Source of the DNA: a virus
DNA length: 50,175 bases
Reading direction: 5' to 3' (one strand)
IMG/VR virus record: IMGVR_UViG_3300032753_000045
Location: 1-50,175 of that record
Under the pieces are notes generated by a model, which did not search any database, was not told where the DNA came from, and saw nothing but the letters and a program-made list of their open reading frames with translations. Positions 42,677 to 49,718 of this stretch are shown piece after piece; the first letter of the stretch is position 1, and the number at the start of each line of letters is the position of its first letter. A program made the position numbers and the translations under genes.

Positions 42677-42704
42677 TTTACACTTACAAAAACTTTGCTA
42701 TACT
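42677..42704 (+). promoter_or_regulatory. Strong sigma70-like promoter of the accessory island
   Basis: TTTACA (42677-42682), a 16-nt spacer, TATACT (42699-42704): five of six matches to each consensus box. Start near 42711. Best promoter in the window by sequence and placed before a run of small genes, as for host-takeover genes expressed first. Confidence 0.75.
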
Positions 42705-42730
42705 GAAATTGTAGTAACGCAATAAACACA

Positions 42731-42747
42731 ATGACAATTTGACCTAT
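42731..42747 (+). repeat. 17-mer repeat copy 3, in the leader of the island operon
   Basis: ATGACAATTTGACCTAT. It begins about 20 bp downstream of the predicted start site and ends just before the AAGGGG Shine-Dalgarno of the gene at 42761. A protein bound here could block transcription, or the RNA could be a translational operator. Confidence 0.85.
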
Positions 42748-42760
42748 AAGGGGCTAGAAA

Positions 42761-42982
42761 ATGAAGAGTTTTAAAGTTATAGAGTACGCAAAAAAGCCCG
42801 CGAATGGCGGCGGCTTTGTTATGAATTTTTTATTTGACAGTGGTTTTTATGGCTCGATCGATACCCGCTATGGTAATAATTTGACCTTGCGCGGCGTGAA
42901 TGGCGGCATTGTAAACAAGGGCAAAAACTATGCTAGCGCCCTGGCGGCTATCAATGAATTTTTAACTAGTGAAGGGGTTTAA
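42761..42982 (+). CDS. Small hypothetical protein of the early island (73 aa)
   Basis: First gene behind the promoter at 42677, with AAGGGG (42748-42753) at good spacing. Beta-rich with many Gly and aromatic residues (NGGGFVMNFLFDSGFYGSIDTRYGNNL), then a helical end (NYASALAAINEFLTSEG). The 17-mer operator lies directly before its ribosome-binding site. Not recognised; an inhibitor of a host protein is a fair guess only. Confidence 0.75.
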   Translation: MKSFKVIEYAKKPANGGGFVMNFLFDSGFYGSIDTRYGNNLTLRGVNGGIVNKGKNYASALAAINEFLTSEGV

Positions 42983-42984
42983 AA

Positions 42985-43101
42985 ATGGAAAACACTAAAA
43001 ACGATGTCAGCATATGGGAAATTTTGGGTGCTTGCGTGCTAGGTGCATGTATCGCCGTTATTTGTTTAACAGTCTATTTTTACGCGACGGGGGGTTTTTA
43101 A
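42985..43101 (+). CDS. Tiny single-pass membrane protein (38 aa)
   Basis: ATG 42985 lies two bases after the previous stop. Polar N-terminus MENTKNDVSIWE, then hydrophobic helix with three Cys (ILGACVLGACIAVICLTVYFYA). Ends ATGGF. Function unknown. Confidence 0.6.
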   Translation: MENTKNDVSIWEILGACVLGACIAVICLTVYFYATGGF

Positions 43102-43103
43102 TC

Positions 43104-43250
43104 ATGGCTCAAAAACTAACATTTAACACGCATGGCTGGATTGTGATTTGTATAGAGCGCGGATCATGGCTCCAGCACTTGCGTTTTGACACCAAAAAAG
43201 CCGCGCAAGAGTTTTTAAAAGAAAACTCCGCCGCGTGGTTTTGCGGTTAA
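43104..43250 (+). CDS. Small hypothetical protein (48 aa)
   Basis: A longer frame is open from 43014, but the ATG at 43104 directly follows the previous stop and has GGGGGG (43089-43094) upstream, so it is used. Compact beta-beta-alpha pattern: LTFNTHGWIVICIERGSWLQHLRF, then DTKKAAQEFLKENSA. Not recognised. Confidence 0.65.
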   Translation: MAQKLTFNTHGWIVICIERGSWLQHLRFDTKKAAQEFLKENSAAWFCG

Positions 43251-43280
43251 ACATTCAATTAACTAGAGGAAAAATTGAAA

Positions 43281-43892
43281 ATGAAAACATACGATAGAGA
43301 ATTTTTTATTCCTGAAAGCTATAAGCTATTAGCCGAAAGCCACGCGCTAGGGTTTGCAGCTTATGGCGCTAATGAGCCGCGCCCCGTCGCGTTGATTTTT
43401 AGTGGCAAATCTAACAAGCCCCGCGCCCATTATAGATTTGCAACAATCGAAAAACGCGACGCCTACATTAGCGAAGAATTGAGCAAGCTAGAAAAAGCCG
43501 CCGCCGATAAGCTAGAGCGCCGCGAGAAAATCAAGCAATTAAGCGCCGCGCATGATGTAAAAGCGGGGGACGTTTTCCGGTGCTCATGGGGTTACGATCA
43601 AACTAATATAGATTTTTATCAGGTTTTGAGCGTATCTGGTCAAATGGCAAAAATTAGTCAAATCCGCGATATATCAGAGGATAGCCGCGAATGTTTTATG
43701 CAAGGCGAGAGTGTACCAATGGCGGGCGCCTTCATTGGCAAAGTATTAAGCAAAAAAATCCAGCGATATAGTGAAGATTCAGAGCCCTATTTTAGGATCA
43801 ATTCATTTTCAAGCGCGCGCCGTTTTAAACCCGTCGCGGTAATTGAAGGCAAGGCAATCTATAAGCCTAGCGAATGGACGGCATACGCCTAA
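43281..43892 (+). CDS. Hypothetical protein, largest of the island (203 aa)
   Basis: AATTAACTAGAGGA (43257-43270) precedes ATG 43281; a TTG at 43275 is too close. N-terminal third is a mixed fold, the middle is a charged helix (ELSKLEKAAADKLERREKIKQL), and the C-terminal half is beta-rich (KAGDVFRCSWGYDQTNIDFYQVLSVSG), resembling a small barrel. DUF-type phage proteins with a SWGYDQTN motif occur in other phages, but I cannot name a function. Confidence 0.75.
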   Translation: MKTYDREFFIPESYKLLAESHALGFAAYGANEPRPVALIFSGKSNKPRAHYRFATIEKRDAYISEELSKLEKAAADKLERREKIKQLSAAHDVKAGDVFRCSWGYDQTNIDFYQVLSVSGQMAKISQIRDISEDSRECFMQGESVPMAGAFIGKVLSKKIQRYSEDSEPYFRINSFSSARRFKPVAVIEGKAIYKPSEWTAYA

Positions 43893-43920
43893 TTTTTAAT
43901 TAACTAGAGGATATAAAACT

Positions 43921-44208
43921 ATGATACAAACCGACGATTTTACCCGCGTAAACAATGACTCAAACGGCAATCCGCGTTACGTTTGCCATTTTTTAGCGTT
44001 TACCACAAGCGACGATCTAGCCGATTATTCAGGGCTAGATAGAATTAGCAAAAAATATGAGCTAGCATTAAAACGCGCTAAACCATTGGGCGGGCGCCGT
44101 TTTCATAATAAACAATATGGCGGCGGGATTGTTTTCGGCTCTATTTATAACTTAGGGCAATTATGCGCCGATATCAATTCAATAAGGGGGGTTTTGGAAA
44201 ATGCCTAA
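43921..44208 (+). CDS. Hypothetical protein (95 aa)
   Basis: Leader AATTAACTAGAGGA (43898-43911) and ATG 43921. Sequence: DDFTRVNNDSNGNPRYVCHFLAFTT at the start, then helical and Gly-rich parts (KPLGGRRFHNKQYGGGIVFGSIYNL). The first part resembles small phage proteins near host-takeover genes, but no function is assigned. Overlaps the next gene by 8 nt. Confidence 0.7.
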   Translation: MIQTDDFTRVNNDSNGNPRYVCHFLAFTTSDDLADYSGLDRISKKYELALKRAKPLGGRRFHNKQYGGGIVFGSIYNLGQLCADINSIRGVLENA

Positions 44209-44440
44209 ATTTAGAATTTATACGGACGAAAAAATAACAGTATGGCAGCGCGTCGGCTTAGTAATAGACGCCGAAAGCGAGCGCCAATTAACGGAAATAT
44301 TAAACGAGCCGCCATTATTCGAATTAGCTATGCGAGCCGGAAAAATTGAATATAACGGGGACGTCCAGCCCTATTGGGAATCAGAGGATCACGCCGAATG
44401 GGATCACGATAGCGCCGATGTAACTTTAATTGGGAGGTGA
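44201..44440 (+). CDS. Hypothetical acidic protein (79 aa)
   Basis: Starts within the end of the previous gene with GGGGGG-like Shine-Dalgarno (44185-44192). Beta-rich start (KFRIYTDEKITVWQRVGLVIDAES), acidic end (YWESEDHAEWDHDSADV). Acidic small proteins can imitate DNA, but no evidence goes beyond composition. Confidence 0.7.
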   Translation: MPKFRIYTDEKITVWQRVGLVIDAESERQLTEILNEPPLFELAMRAGKIEYNGDVQPYWESEDHAEWDHDSADVTLIGR

Positions 44441-44442
44441 AA

Positions 44443-44655
44443 ATGATTAACTTAAAAAACGATATAGACACTAATAGATTTTCTATTAGCCTAGATTCAG
44501 AGGAATTTTTAGCAATCACGCGGGCGCTCTATTGGTATCAGGATAAATTAACAAATCAAGAAAGAGCACGGGGGCGCGATAACGCCGAATGGGACACTGT
44601 TATATTTTTAAGGCAGCAATTAAGCGAATTATTAAAACAAGAGGCAAAAATTTAA
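44443..44655 (+). CDS. Hypothetical helical protein (70 aa)
   Basis: GGGAGG (44432-44437) positions ATG 44443 (an upstream GTG at 44437 sits inside the Shine-Dalgarno). Pattern: ISLDSEEFLAITRALYWYQDKLTNQE, then RDNAEWDTVIFLRQQLSELLKQE; two to three amphipathic helices. Not recognised. Confidence 0.7.
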   Translation: MINLKNDIDTNRFSISLDSEEFLAITRALYWYQDKLTNQERARGRDNAEWDTVIFLRQQLSELLKQEAKI

Positions 44656-44667
44656 AAGGGGTTAAAA

Positions 44668-44955
44668 ATGGAATTTTGGACAGATTCAAGCGGGCGGCTA
44701 GAGCTGCAATTAACACTGGAGCAAGCGCGGCGCGGCTATCATTCGGGCGCTTGTGATAATGACATTTTCGAATTGAGCCGCGATCCGGCTATTAGCCGCC
44801 AGCTATTAGCTTTTAGCCCTAAGCTAGTAGCCGACGCCTTGCAAGAGTATGGCGGCTGGAGCTATGCCGAATTATCAAACCATGCCGATAACCTAGAGCG
44901 CCTATTGTGGATCGCTTGCGGGGATATTGTGGATTTTACTTTTATAGAGGATTAA
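44668..44955 (+). CDS. Hypothetical helical protein (95 aa)
   Basis: AAAAGGGG before ATG 44668. Mostly helical with many Leu and Ala (GRLELQLTLEQARRGYHSGA, RQLLAFSPKLVADALQEYGG). The nucleotide sequence at 44790-44840 carries several GCTATTAGC-type words, the same family as in the non-coding control region. Function unknown. Confidence 0.7.
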   Translation: MEFWTDSSGRLELQLTLEQARRGYHSGACDNDIFELSRDPAISRQLLAFSPKLVADALQEYGGWSYAELSNHADNLERLLWIACGDIVDFTFIED

Positions 44956-44960
44956 ACAAA

Positions 44961-45146
44961 ATGAAAACATTAAGCGAATTAGTAGCGGATCAAGGAATGG
45001 TAGAAAGCAAGGAAATTAAAAAGTTAATGAGTAGTTATAAAAGGCGCTGGAACAATATTAGCGGGCGCGGTTTTCCTAGTTATAGGGGGCAATCTACCGC
45101 CGAATATGTAAGCCAATTTTTAAGCCAAAACCATTTAACCCCATAA
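44961..45146 (+). CDS. Hypothetical basic protein (61 aa)
   Basis: Leader ATAGAGGATTAAACAAA immediately before ATG 44961, identical over 20 nt to the leader of the gene at 45227. Basic helical protein with KKLMSSYKRRWNNISGRGF. A longer frame is open from 44907 but lacks a ribosome-binding site. Followed by a terminator. Confidence 0.7.
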   Translation: MKTLSELVADQGMVESKEIKKLMSSYKRRWNNISGRGFPSYRGQSTAEYVSQFLSQNHLTP

Positions 45147-45165
45147 TAAATTACCAGTTAAAACG

Positions 45166-45188
45166 CCCCGCCTTGCGCGGGGTTTTTT
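45166..45188 (+). terminator. Rho-independent terminator inside the island
   Basis: CCCCGC (45166-45171) pairs with GCGGGG (45177-45182), 5-nt loop, then six T (45183-45188). Strong GC stem. One more small gene follows, so readthrough or its own promoter is needed. Confidence 0.88.
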
Positions 45189-45226
45189 GGCGGTTAATTT
45201 TGACCGGCAATAGAGGATTAAACAAA

Positions 45227-45391
45227 ATGAGCAAATACTACATTTTTAAAAACCTATGCAAGGGCGGCGCGTTTTACTGTAACGGCACCCGCTATATTAA
45301 GCGATCAAATAGGACGGCAGCGCTAGCCGAAAACCCCGCCCGGTGGTTTTATTTTGGGCAATATGATCTATGCACCTTTGAAAGATACTGA
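45227..45391 (+). CDS. Small basic hypothetical protein (54 aa)
   Basis: ATG 45227 preceded by ATAGAGGATTAAACAAA, as at 44961. Basic and aromatic (YYIFKNLCKGGAFYCNGTRYI, ARWFYFGQYDL) with two cysteines. Duplicated leader suggests that gene shuffling between cassettes happens here. Function unknown. Confidence 0.65.
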   Translation: MSKYYIFKNLCKGGAFYCNGTRYIKRSNRTAALAENPARWFYFGQYDLCTFERY

Positions 45392-45811
45392 TTAAAAAGC
45401 GCCGCCATAAGGCGGCTATCTATTATTAGCCCCTAGCCCCTAGCTATTCGCTAGCGGCTATCCGGCGGGCTATTGTCGCGAATATCGCGCCGCTATCAGG
45501 CGCGCGGGTTATTGGCGAGAATAGCGCCCCTGCACTATTCGCAAGCCGCGCACCTTGCGTGCTATCTTGCGCCCTTTAAAAATTTGAGTGTATCGCGGCG
45601 ATATATAGCCGCCCGCGCCTTATGTTATTAAGGGCGCGCCCCGCTAACCCTGATAAACAAAGGGCGGCAAGGTTTTGCCCTTGCTTAAAGTTAAGGTAAA
45701 ACTTTAAAAAAGCGCCGTAAACCGTTGATTTTGCTATGTTTTTTGATTTTATAAGGGTAAACCCTATGATGCACAGCAACAAATTATTGGGTTACATCGT
45801 GGTTTAAAAAA
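45392..45811. other. GC-rich non-coding region after the island
   Basis: No convincing gene. A hairpin GCCGCC/GGCGGC (45401-45416) follows the last island gene. AGCCCCTAGC words recur at 45428-45445. It is unusually rich in GCGC, CGCG and GGCGCG-like words up to about 45640, then returns to AT-rich. An IR TTAAAGTT/AACTTTAA (45685-45707) and a palindrome at 45753-45766 are seen. Possibly remnants of decayed genes. Confidence 0.5.
45753..45766. promoter_or_regulatory. Palindromic site AAGGGTAAACCCTA
   Basis: Inner 12 bp AGGGTAAACCCT is the exact reverse complement of AGGGTTTACCCT at 41914-41925. The pair brackets the island and control region. Likely bound by the same regulator. Confidence 0.5.
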
Positions 45812-45882
45812 GTGGGGCTACTCGCTGCGTCTGGTCGGCTATGTAGTCACAACCCAACAACCCAGCATCCGCTTTCGACCCC
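45812..45882 (-). other. Conserved 71-nt intergenic element, copy B (candidate structured RNA/terminator)
   Basis: Forward strand starts GTGGGGCTACTCGC (exact 14-mer as at 1877) and ends CTTTCGACCCC. On the leftward transcript, it follows the stop of the 53-aa gene by eight bases and runs into TTTTTT right after CCCCAC, so here it can act as terminator of the replication operon. Confidence 0.45.
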
Positions 45883-45890
45883 TAAGAGGA

Positions 45891-46052
45891 CTAACTTGCT
45901 TTGCTTGGGCGTCCGCCCAGCTTACCGTTATTGCGTACAGCCTGTGTTTTAGCAGGCGATGATACATGCCCGCCCTTTGTGCCCAAAGCTTTAGCTGCTT
46001 TTGACAGCGTAAACTTGACGGCTCCAGAATCGTTACGAGTTGGTTTGTTCAT
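45891..46052 (-). CDS. Small KGGRP-type protein (53 aa)
   Basis: Sequence features GAVKFTLSKAAKALGTKGGHVSSPAKTQAVRNNGKLGGRPS. The pattern SPAKT..AR.NGK.GGRP is very common in small basic bacterial and phage proteins of unknown function. ATG 46052 with GGAAAA upstream is preferred to an in-frame ATG at 46064. The opposite-strand frame at this place is a shadow. It is the last gene of the replication operon. Confidence 0.75.
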   Translation of the reverse strand: MNKPTRNDSGAVKFTLSKAAKALGTKGGHVSSPAKTQAVRNNGKLGGRPSKAS

Positions 46053-46077
46053 ATTATTTTCCATGAAAAATGCTAAA

Positions 46078-46099
46078 CCTAAGCGCTTAGGGTACCCTA
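46078..46099. promoter_or_regulatory. Two overlapping palindromes between small genes
   Basis: CCTAAGCGCTTAGG (46078-46091) and TAGGGTACCCTA (46088-46099) are both perfect palindromes that overlap by four bases. The second contains the same TAGGGT/ACCCTA half-sites as those at 41913 and 45753 but without the 2-bp centre. Confidence 0.55.
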
Positions 46100-46273
46100 G
46101 TGTAACCTACATGGGGTGTACATAACATACCCTTCGGGCGCGGACAACAAACGCAGGATTGCCTTGCTTTCAATCAATTCAGCCAGCTTCATCAGTTCTG
46201 GCTCAACGCACACAATTTCCAGTGCGTTAAAGCCAGCCTGTTCACTAAGATCAAATAGTTCTTCTTGAGTCAT
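46097..46273 (-). CDS. Small hypothetical protein (58 aa)
   Basis: AAGGAGG (46279-46285) precedes ATG 46273 with good spacing. Helical acidic protein with QEELFDLSEQAGFNALEIV and ELMKLAELIESKAI; not recognised. It lies directly after the methyltransferase in the replication operon. Its end overlaps a palindromic site. Confidence 0.7.
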   Translation of the reverse strand: MTQEELFDLSEQAGFNALEIVCVEPELMKLAELIESKAILRLLSAPEGYVMYTPCRLH

Positions 46274-46291
46274 AGCTAAATCCTCCTTAAC

Positions 46292-47299
46292 CTAATCATT
46301 TAGGTTTTGTTTAACAATGTCAATACCTTCTCCAATCCATTGCATTACAGGCACTGCCATTGAATTACCTAACGCTTTATATCTCAAACCATCTGGTGAA
46401 GCTAAACTTTTACGCCAAGGAACATTCGTAAAGTTATCAGGAAAACCCTGTAATCGCTCACATTCAACGGGTGTCAATCTTCGTATGGTAGCGTTATTTT
46501 CAATCAATGGCACGTTGCCTCCGCCTGTACCCCAACGGCTTGTCACTGTTTGACAAGTTTCACCCATTTCTTTAACACGGCTATCCGCAGGGTGAGTTTC
46601 ATATGCCTTTTGAACTATGAAGGTTTCACTTCCTCCAGCGAGGACTCCACCGCTTGCTTTAAGGGTTTCTGCAATATCTCCCTCGCGATATTGAGCAAGG
46701 CTACTTTCAAAGTACGCGGGAGATCCTTTTGTCGGCGATGGGCGCGGCGTAATATCCCGGCGCAAGCTATTTTGCTCAAATAATACTGCGGCGGTAGGTC
46801 GCCAATCTCCAAGGTAGCCGACAACAAACACTCTTCTGCGTCGCTGTGCCACTCCGAAGAAACGAGCGTCCAACACTCTGTAGGAGAACCCATACCCGAG
46901 TTCTGCCAACGCCCCGAGGAAGGAACCAAAGTCCCGTCCTCCTGACGATGACAAGACACCGGGGACGTTTTCCCAGACGAACCATTTTGGCTTAAAGTGG
47001 TCAAGCATGCCACAATAGACGAGTGCCAAGTTACCGCGCGGATCATCCATTCCTTTTCTAAGCCCTGCGACTGAGAAAGATTGGCAGGGAGTTCCGCCGA
47101 CGAGGAGGTCAATTGATTCATTTAAGTTCCATTCTTTGTATTTAGTCATGTCACCAAAGTTTGTGACAGTTGGATAGTGATGCGCTAACACCGCAGACGG
47201 AAAAGGTTCTATTTCAGAAAAACCAGAAGCTTTCCATCCCATATGATGCCAAGCCATCGTCGTTGCTTCGATACCACTACAAACTGATAAGTATCGCAT
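46292..47299 (-). CDS. DNA cytosine-5 methyltransferase (335 aa)
   Basis: All main C5-methyltransferase motifs: SVCSGIEA (motif I, 5-12), PCQSFSVAG with catalytic Cys72, ENVPGVL (110-116), QRRRRVF (152-158), and the C-terminal RRLTPVECERLQGFPDNFT and GNSMAVPV. The variable region (about 165-265) is the target recognition domain; the target cannot be read. No restriction partner is present, so it is probably a solitary enzyme protecting phage DNA. It shares one base with the primase gene. Confidence 0.94.
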   Translation of the reverse strand: MRYLSVCSGIEATTMAWHHMGWKASGFSEIEPFPSAVLAHHYPTVTNFGDMTKYKEWNLNESIDLLVGGTPCQSFSVAGLRKGMDDPRGNLALVYCGMLDHFKPKWFVWENVPGVLSSSGGRDFGSFLGALAELGYGFSYRVLDARFFGVAQRRRRVFVVGYLGDWRPTAAVLFEQNSLRRDITPRPSPTKGSPAYFESSLAQYREGDIAETLKASGGVLAGGSETFIVQKAYETHPADSRVKEMGETCQTVTSRWGTGGGNVPLIENNATIRRLTPVECERLQGFPDNFTNVPWRKSLASPDGLRYKALGNSMAVPVMQWIGEGIDIVKQNLND

Positions 47300-49638
47300 T
47301 ACGCACTCCGTTTCATATCTAATACTACGGCTTTTGGCTCAGGTGGTACCTCAATCATACGCCGTAAATCCGATTTTTTGTATTGATCCTGAACCTCTGG
47401 CGCCACAAAAATATGCTTTTTGTTGGGGTAATCGTTCGATGCAATCCGCCCCATGTCTACCCAGCCCGCCTCTTTAAGTGCATGAAGCAAAGCGCTTTGG
47501 GGTACCTTGGTTCCCGATGGCGCAAGGCTAGCTAGCTTATCGCATACGATATGGAACGGCGAACCAATTACGCCGCGAGCAAACTCACCGACGCGGTTTT
47601 TGAGCATTTCTACGATAAAGGATTCAGCCATTGACCTACCATGCTCAATCAAATTCATTTTGAACTCAGTCATGCCCGGCGTTTCGCCCGGGTTAAAGTG
47701 TGATACGTCGCGATCCCACAAGCTAGCAGCTATTTGCTCAAAGCCCCCAGCGTTATACCAATCCCAAATGCGTTTACCTTCACCATTAGTCATGCGAGGT
47801 GTATCCGATTGGATACAAAACCATCTTCTATCTTGTGATGCCAAACTAATAGGAATTTGCTCATTCGAGAATGCCAATACGAATAGCCTATTAGCCATCT
47901 GGTATGGGTGTAAACCCTTACGATTGATGTTGAGCATCTCGGGAGGCGCTGCAATGATTGGCTTGAGTTTGTTCGCCAATGCACGGCGAGCGGCTGCGTC
48001 TGGCTCTTTCAATTCGTTGATAATCAAAATCTCTGATTCGAGGTCATATCCCCACTGCGAATGCAAGCTATCGCTATCCATGTAACCGCGATTCTTTAAA
48101 CGCGCTCCACAGACTGACCAGATAAACGGCGCCCACATGGTATCTTTGCCGCAACCTTCATCGCCCACATGCAATACTGCATGGTTAATTTTGATGTTTG
48201 GATGCTGAAGTTTGAACGCCATAATATCGAGCAAGTGATTGCGGTCTGCCTCGATTGGCACAAGGCGCTCGAGCAAGTCTGTCCACATGGAAATATCACC
48301 GACCTCTACATCTTGTATATCGGGTCTAGCATCTACCCAACGATTGCCGTACACATCACCTTCACGCCCAACAAATACGGATTCGCCAGCCGCGTAGGTA
48401 ATACCAACTAAAGCTTTGGCATTGTGAGCTTGTCTGTTTTCGTCGTAGCAGACTGAGGCTTCAATTTTGCGTCCTGTGTGAACTGATCGGCAATTAATAT
48501 GTCGAAATATTGCGTTAAACGTGCCTCGAGAGATCTCCCGTCTTTCGACAAGATCGAAGTAAGCGTCGTCGTCTTGGACATACGCGAATCGTTCATACCA
48601 ATCTTCCTTTTCTATTCTGGCTAACTCTTTTCTTTCTATTTCCGCAATGATTTTGGAAGCATCAGAAAACATGGTTGTTGGCGTAATTAGCTCTAAAGCC
48701 TTAGCCATTTTTTCGGTTAATAATTCGGAGCGAACTCCGGGTTGATGTTTTGGCGCGCCATTGTCGGCTGCCCATTCAAGATAAGCATGCGAATCAAACG
48801 ACTGGCAATGCTCGTGATAGCAGCAAAATGCCCGATTGACGGGGTGATAACGTGCCATTGGGTTGCCATCGCTATGTTCAGCACTGTTGGGGCAAACGAT
48901 ACCGTACCACCCAGCGCCATTGGCTTTCTCGAGCAACATACCGTTATCGGAAACCCATTGCAGTATATCGTCGTCACCATCGTCAGTGAGCGCGATACGC
49001 TGCATGGAGGCTGTGTCTGCATCATTCGGCACAACCCCCAGCGCGTCGCAGATTTGCTCAAGCGTAAACTCACGCTCGGCATTAAATTCTATTAGTTTGG
49101 CAGCAAAGTTATCCTTGCCAGCCTTTAGATTGATAGAGCCGGGTACGCGCACGTTACGCACTGCGTTCGTGGCTCCCCCATCAGTGTATCCAGCGGCAGC
49201 AATCGCCGTAATTGCAGCGGTGAACTCACCTTTAGATGGCTGGTTATCAAAGTCAAATATGTAACCCCACTGCTGATTGCCGGGAGATGTTTCGATCTTC
49301 CATGTTGGTTCGAGCGGCGGTGTCTTAGACTTGGTTCCGATGTCATCTAACATCAAAAAGAGCACATGCTCGCAATTGGCAGATGAAGCAGATAGCTTGC
49401 CGTTCTCAAAACGATCGATAATGAAACTACCTGTGTTGACGTACAAGGCTGTTTCAGGCTTGATTTTGGTTGGCAGAGAAGGCAACCAAGTGTATTTTGG
49501 GGTGCCATCGTTATGCAGAACAGGCTTACCTTCTTTTTTAACAGGTTTTTGCTGAACTAAAAGTAGTGTTTCGCCTTCTGCTGGGAGTTTTGCTAAATAT
49601 TCAATGAAATCAATCTGTGATATTATTTTGGAAGCCAT
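47299..49638 (-). CDS. Bifunctional primase-helicase (AEP/RepB-like primase plus SF3/DUF5906 helicase, 779 aa)
   Basis: N-terminal 200 residues resemble the archaeo-eukaryotic primase fold as in RepB-type primases: VLFLMLDDIG (acidic residues 98-99), SPGNQQWGYIF (118-128), AVRNVRVPGSINLK (159-172). A cysteine/histidine knuckle follows (CPNSAEHSDG about 249-258, CCYHEHC 272-278), then the ATPase: VGDEGCGKDT (491-500) as Walker A, ILIINELKE as Walker B, and AFSNEQIPI. Makes primers and unwinds DNA for the polymerase. Leader ATAACTAGAGGA (49643-49654) before ATG 49638. Confidence 0.88.
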   Translation of the reverse strand: MASKIISQIDFIEYLAKLPAEGETLLLVQQKPVKKEGKPVLHNDGTPKYTWLPSLPTKIKPETALYVNTGSFIIDRFENGKLSASSANCEHVLFLMLDDIGTKSKTPPLEPTWKIETSPGNQQWGYIFDFDNQPSKGEFTAAITAIAAAGYTDGGATNAVRNVRVPGSINLKAGKDNFAAKLIEFNAEREFTLEQICDALGVVPNDADTASMQRIALTDDGDDDILQWVSDNGMLLEKANGAGWYGIVCPNSAEHSDGNPMARYHPVNRAFCCYHEHCQSFDSHAYLEWAADNGAPKHQPGVRSELLTEKMAKALELITPTTMFSDASKIIAEIERKELARIEKEDWYERFAYVQDDDAYFDLVERREISRGTFNAIFRHINCRSVHTGRKIEASVCYDENRQAHNAKALVGITYAAGESVFVGREGDVYGNRWVDARPDIQDVEVGDISMWTDLLERLVPIEADRNHLLDIMAFKLQHPNIKINHAVLHVGDEGCGKDTMWAPFIWSVCGARLKNRGYMDSDSLHSQWGYDLESEILIINELKEPDAAARRALANKLKPIIAAPPEMLNINRKGLHPYQMANRLFVLAFSNEQIPISLASQDRRWFCIQSDTPRMTNGEGKRIWDWYNAGGFEQIAASLWDRDVSHFNPGETPGMTEFKMNLIEHGRSMAESFIVEMLKNRVGEFARGVIGSPFHIVCDKLASLAPSGTKVPQSALLHALKEAGWVDMGRIASNDYPNKKHIFVAPEVQDQYKKSDLRRMIEVPPEPKAVVLDMKRSA

Positions 49639-49718
49639 TTAATCCTCTAGTTATTGGTTAGAAAAGGTTTGAATCTCCGTGGGTTCAAACCTTTTCGCTT
49701 TATTGGACACTCAGTTTA

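Noticed and set aside
45576-45782. Leftward 68-aa frame in the GC-rich non-coding region
   Set aside because: Starts at a TTG without Shine-Dalgarno; composition changes inside it and no protein features are visible.
45901-46125. Rightward 74-aa open frame
   Set aside because: It overlaps the leftward KGGRP-type gene (45891-46052), which has recognisable sequence; the rightward frame has no ribosome-binding site or recognisable features.
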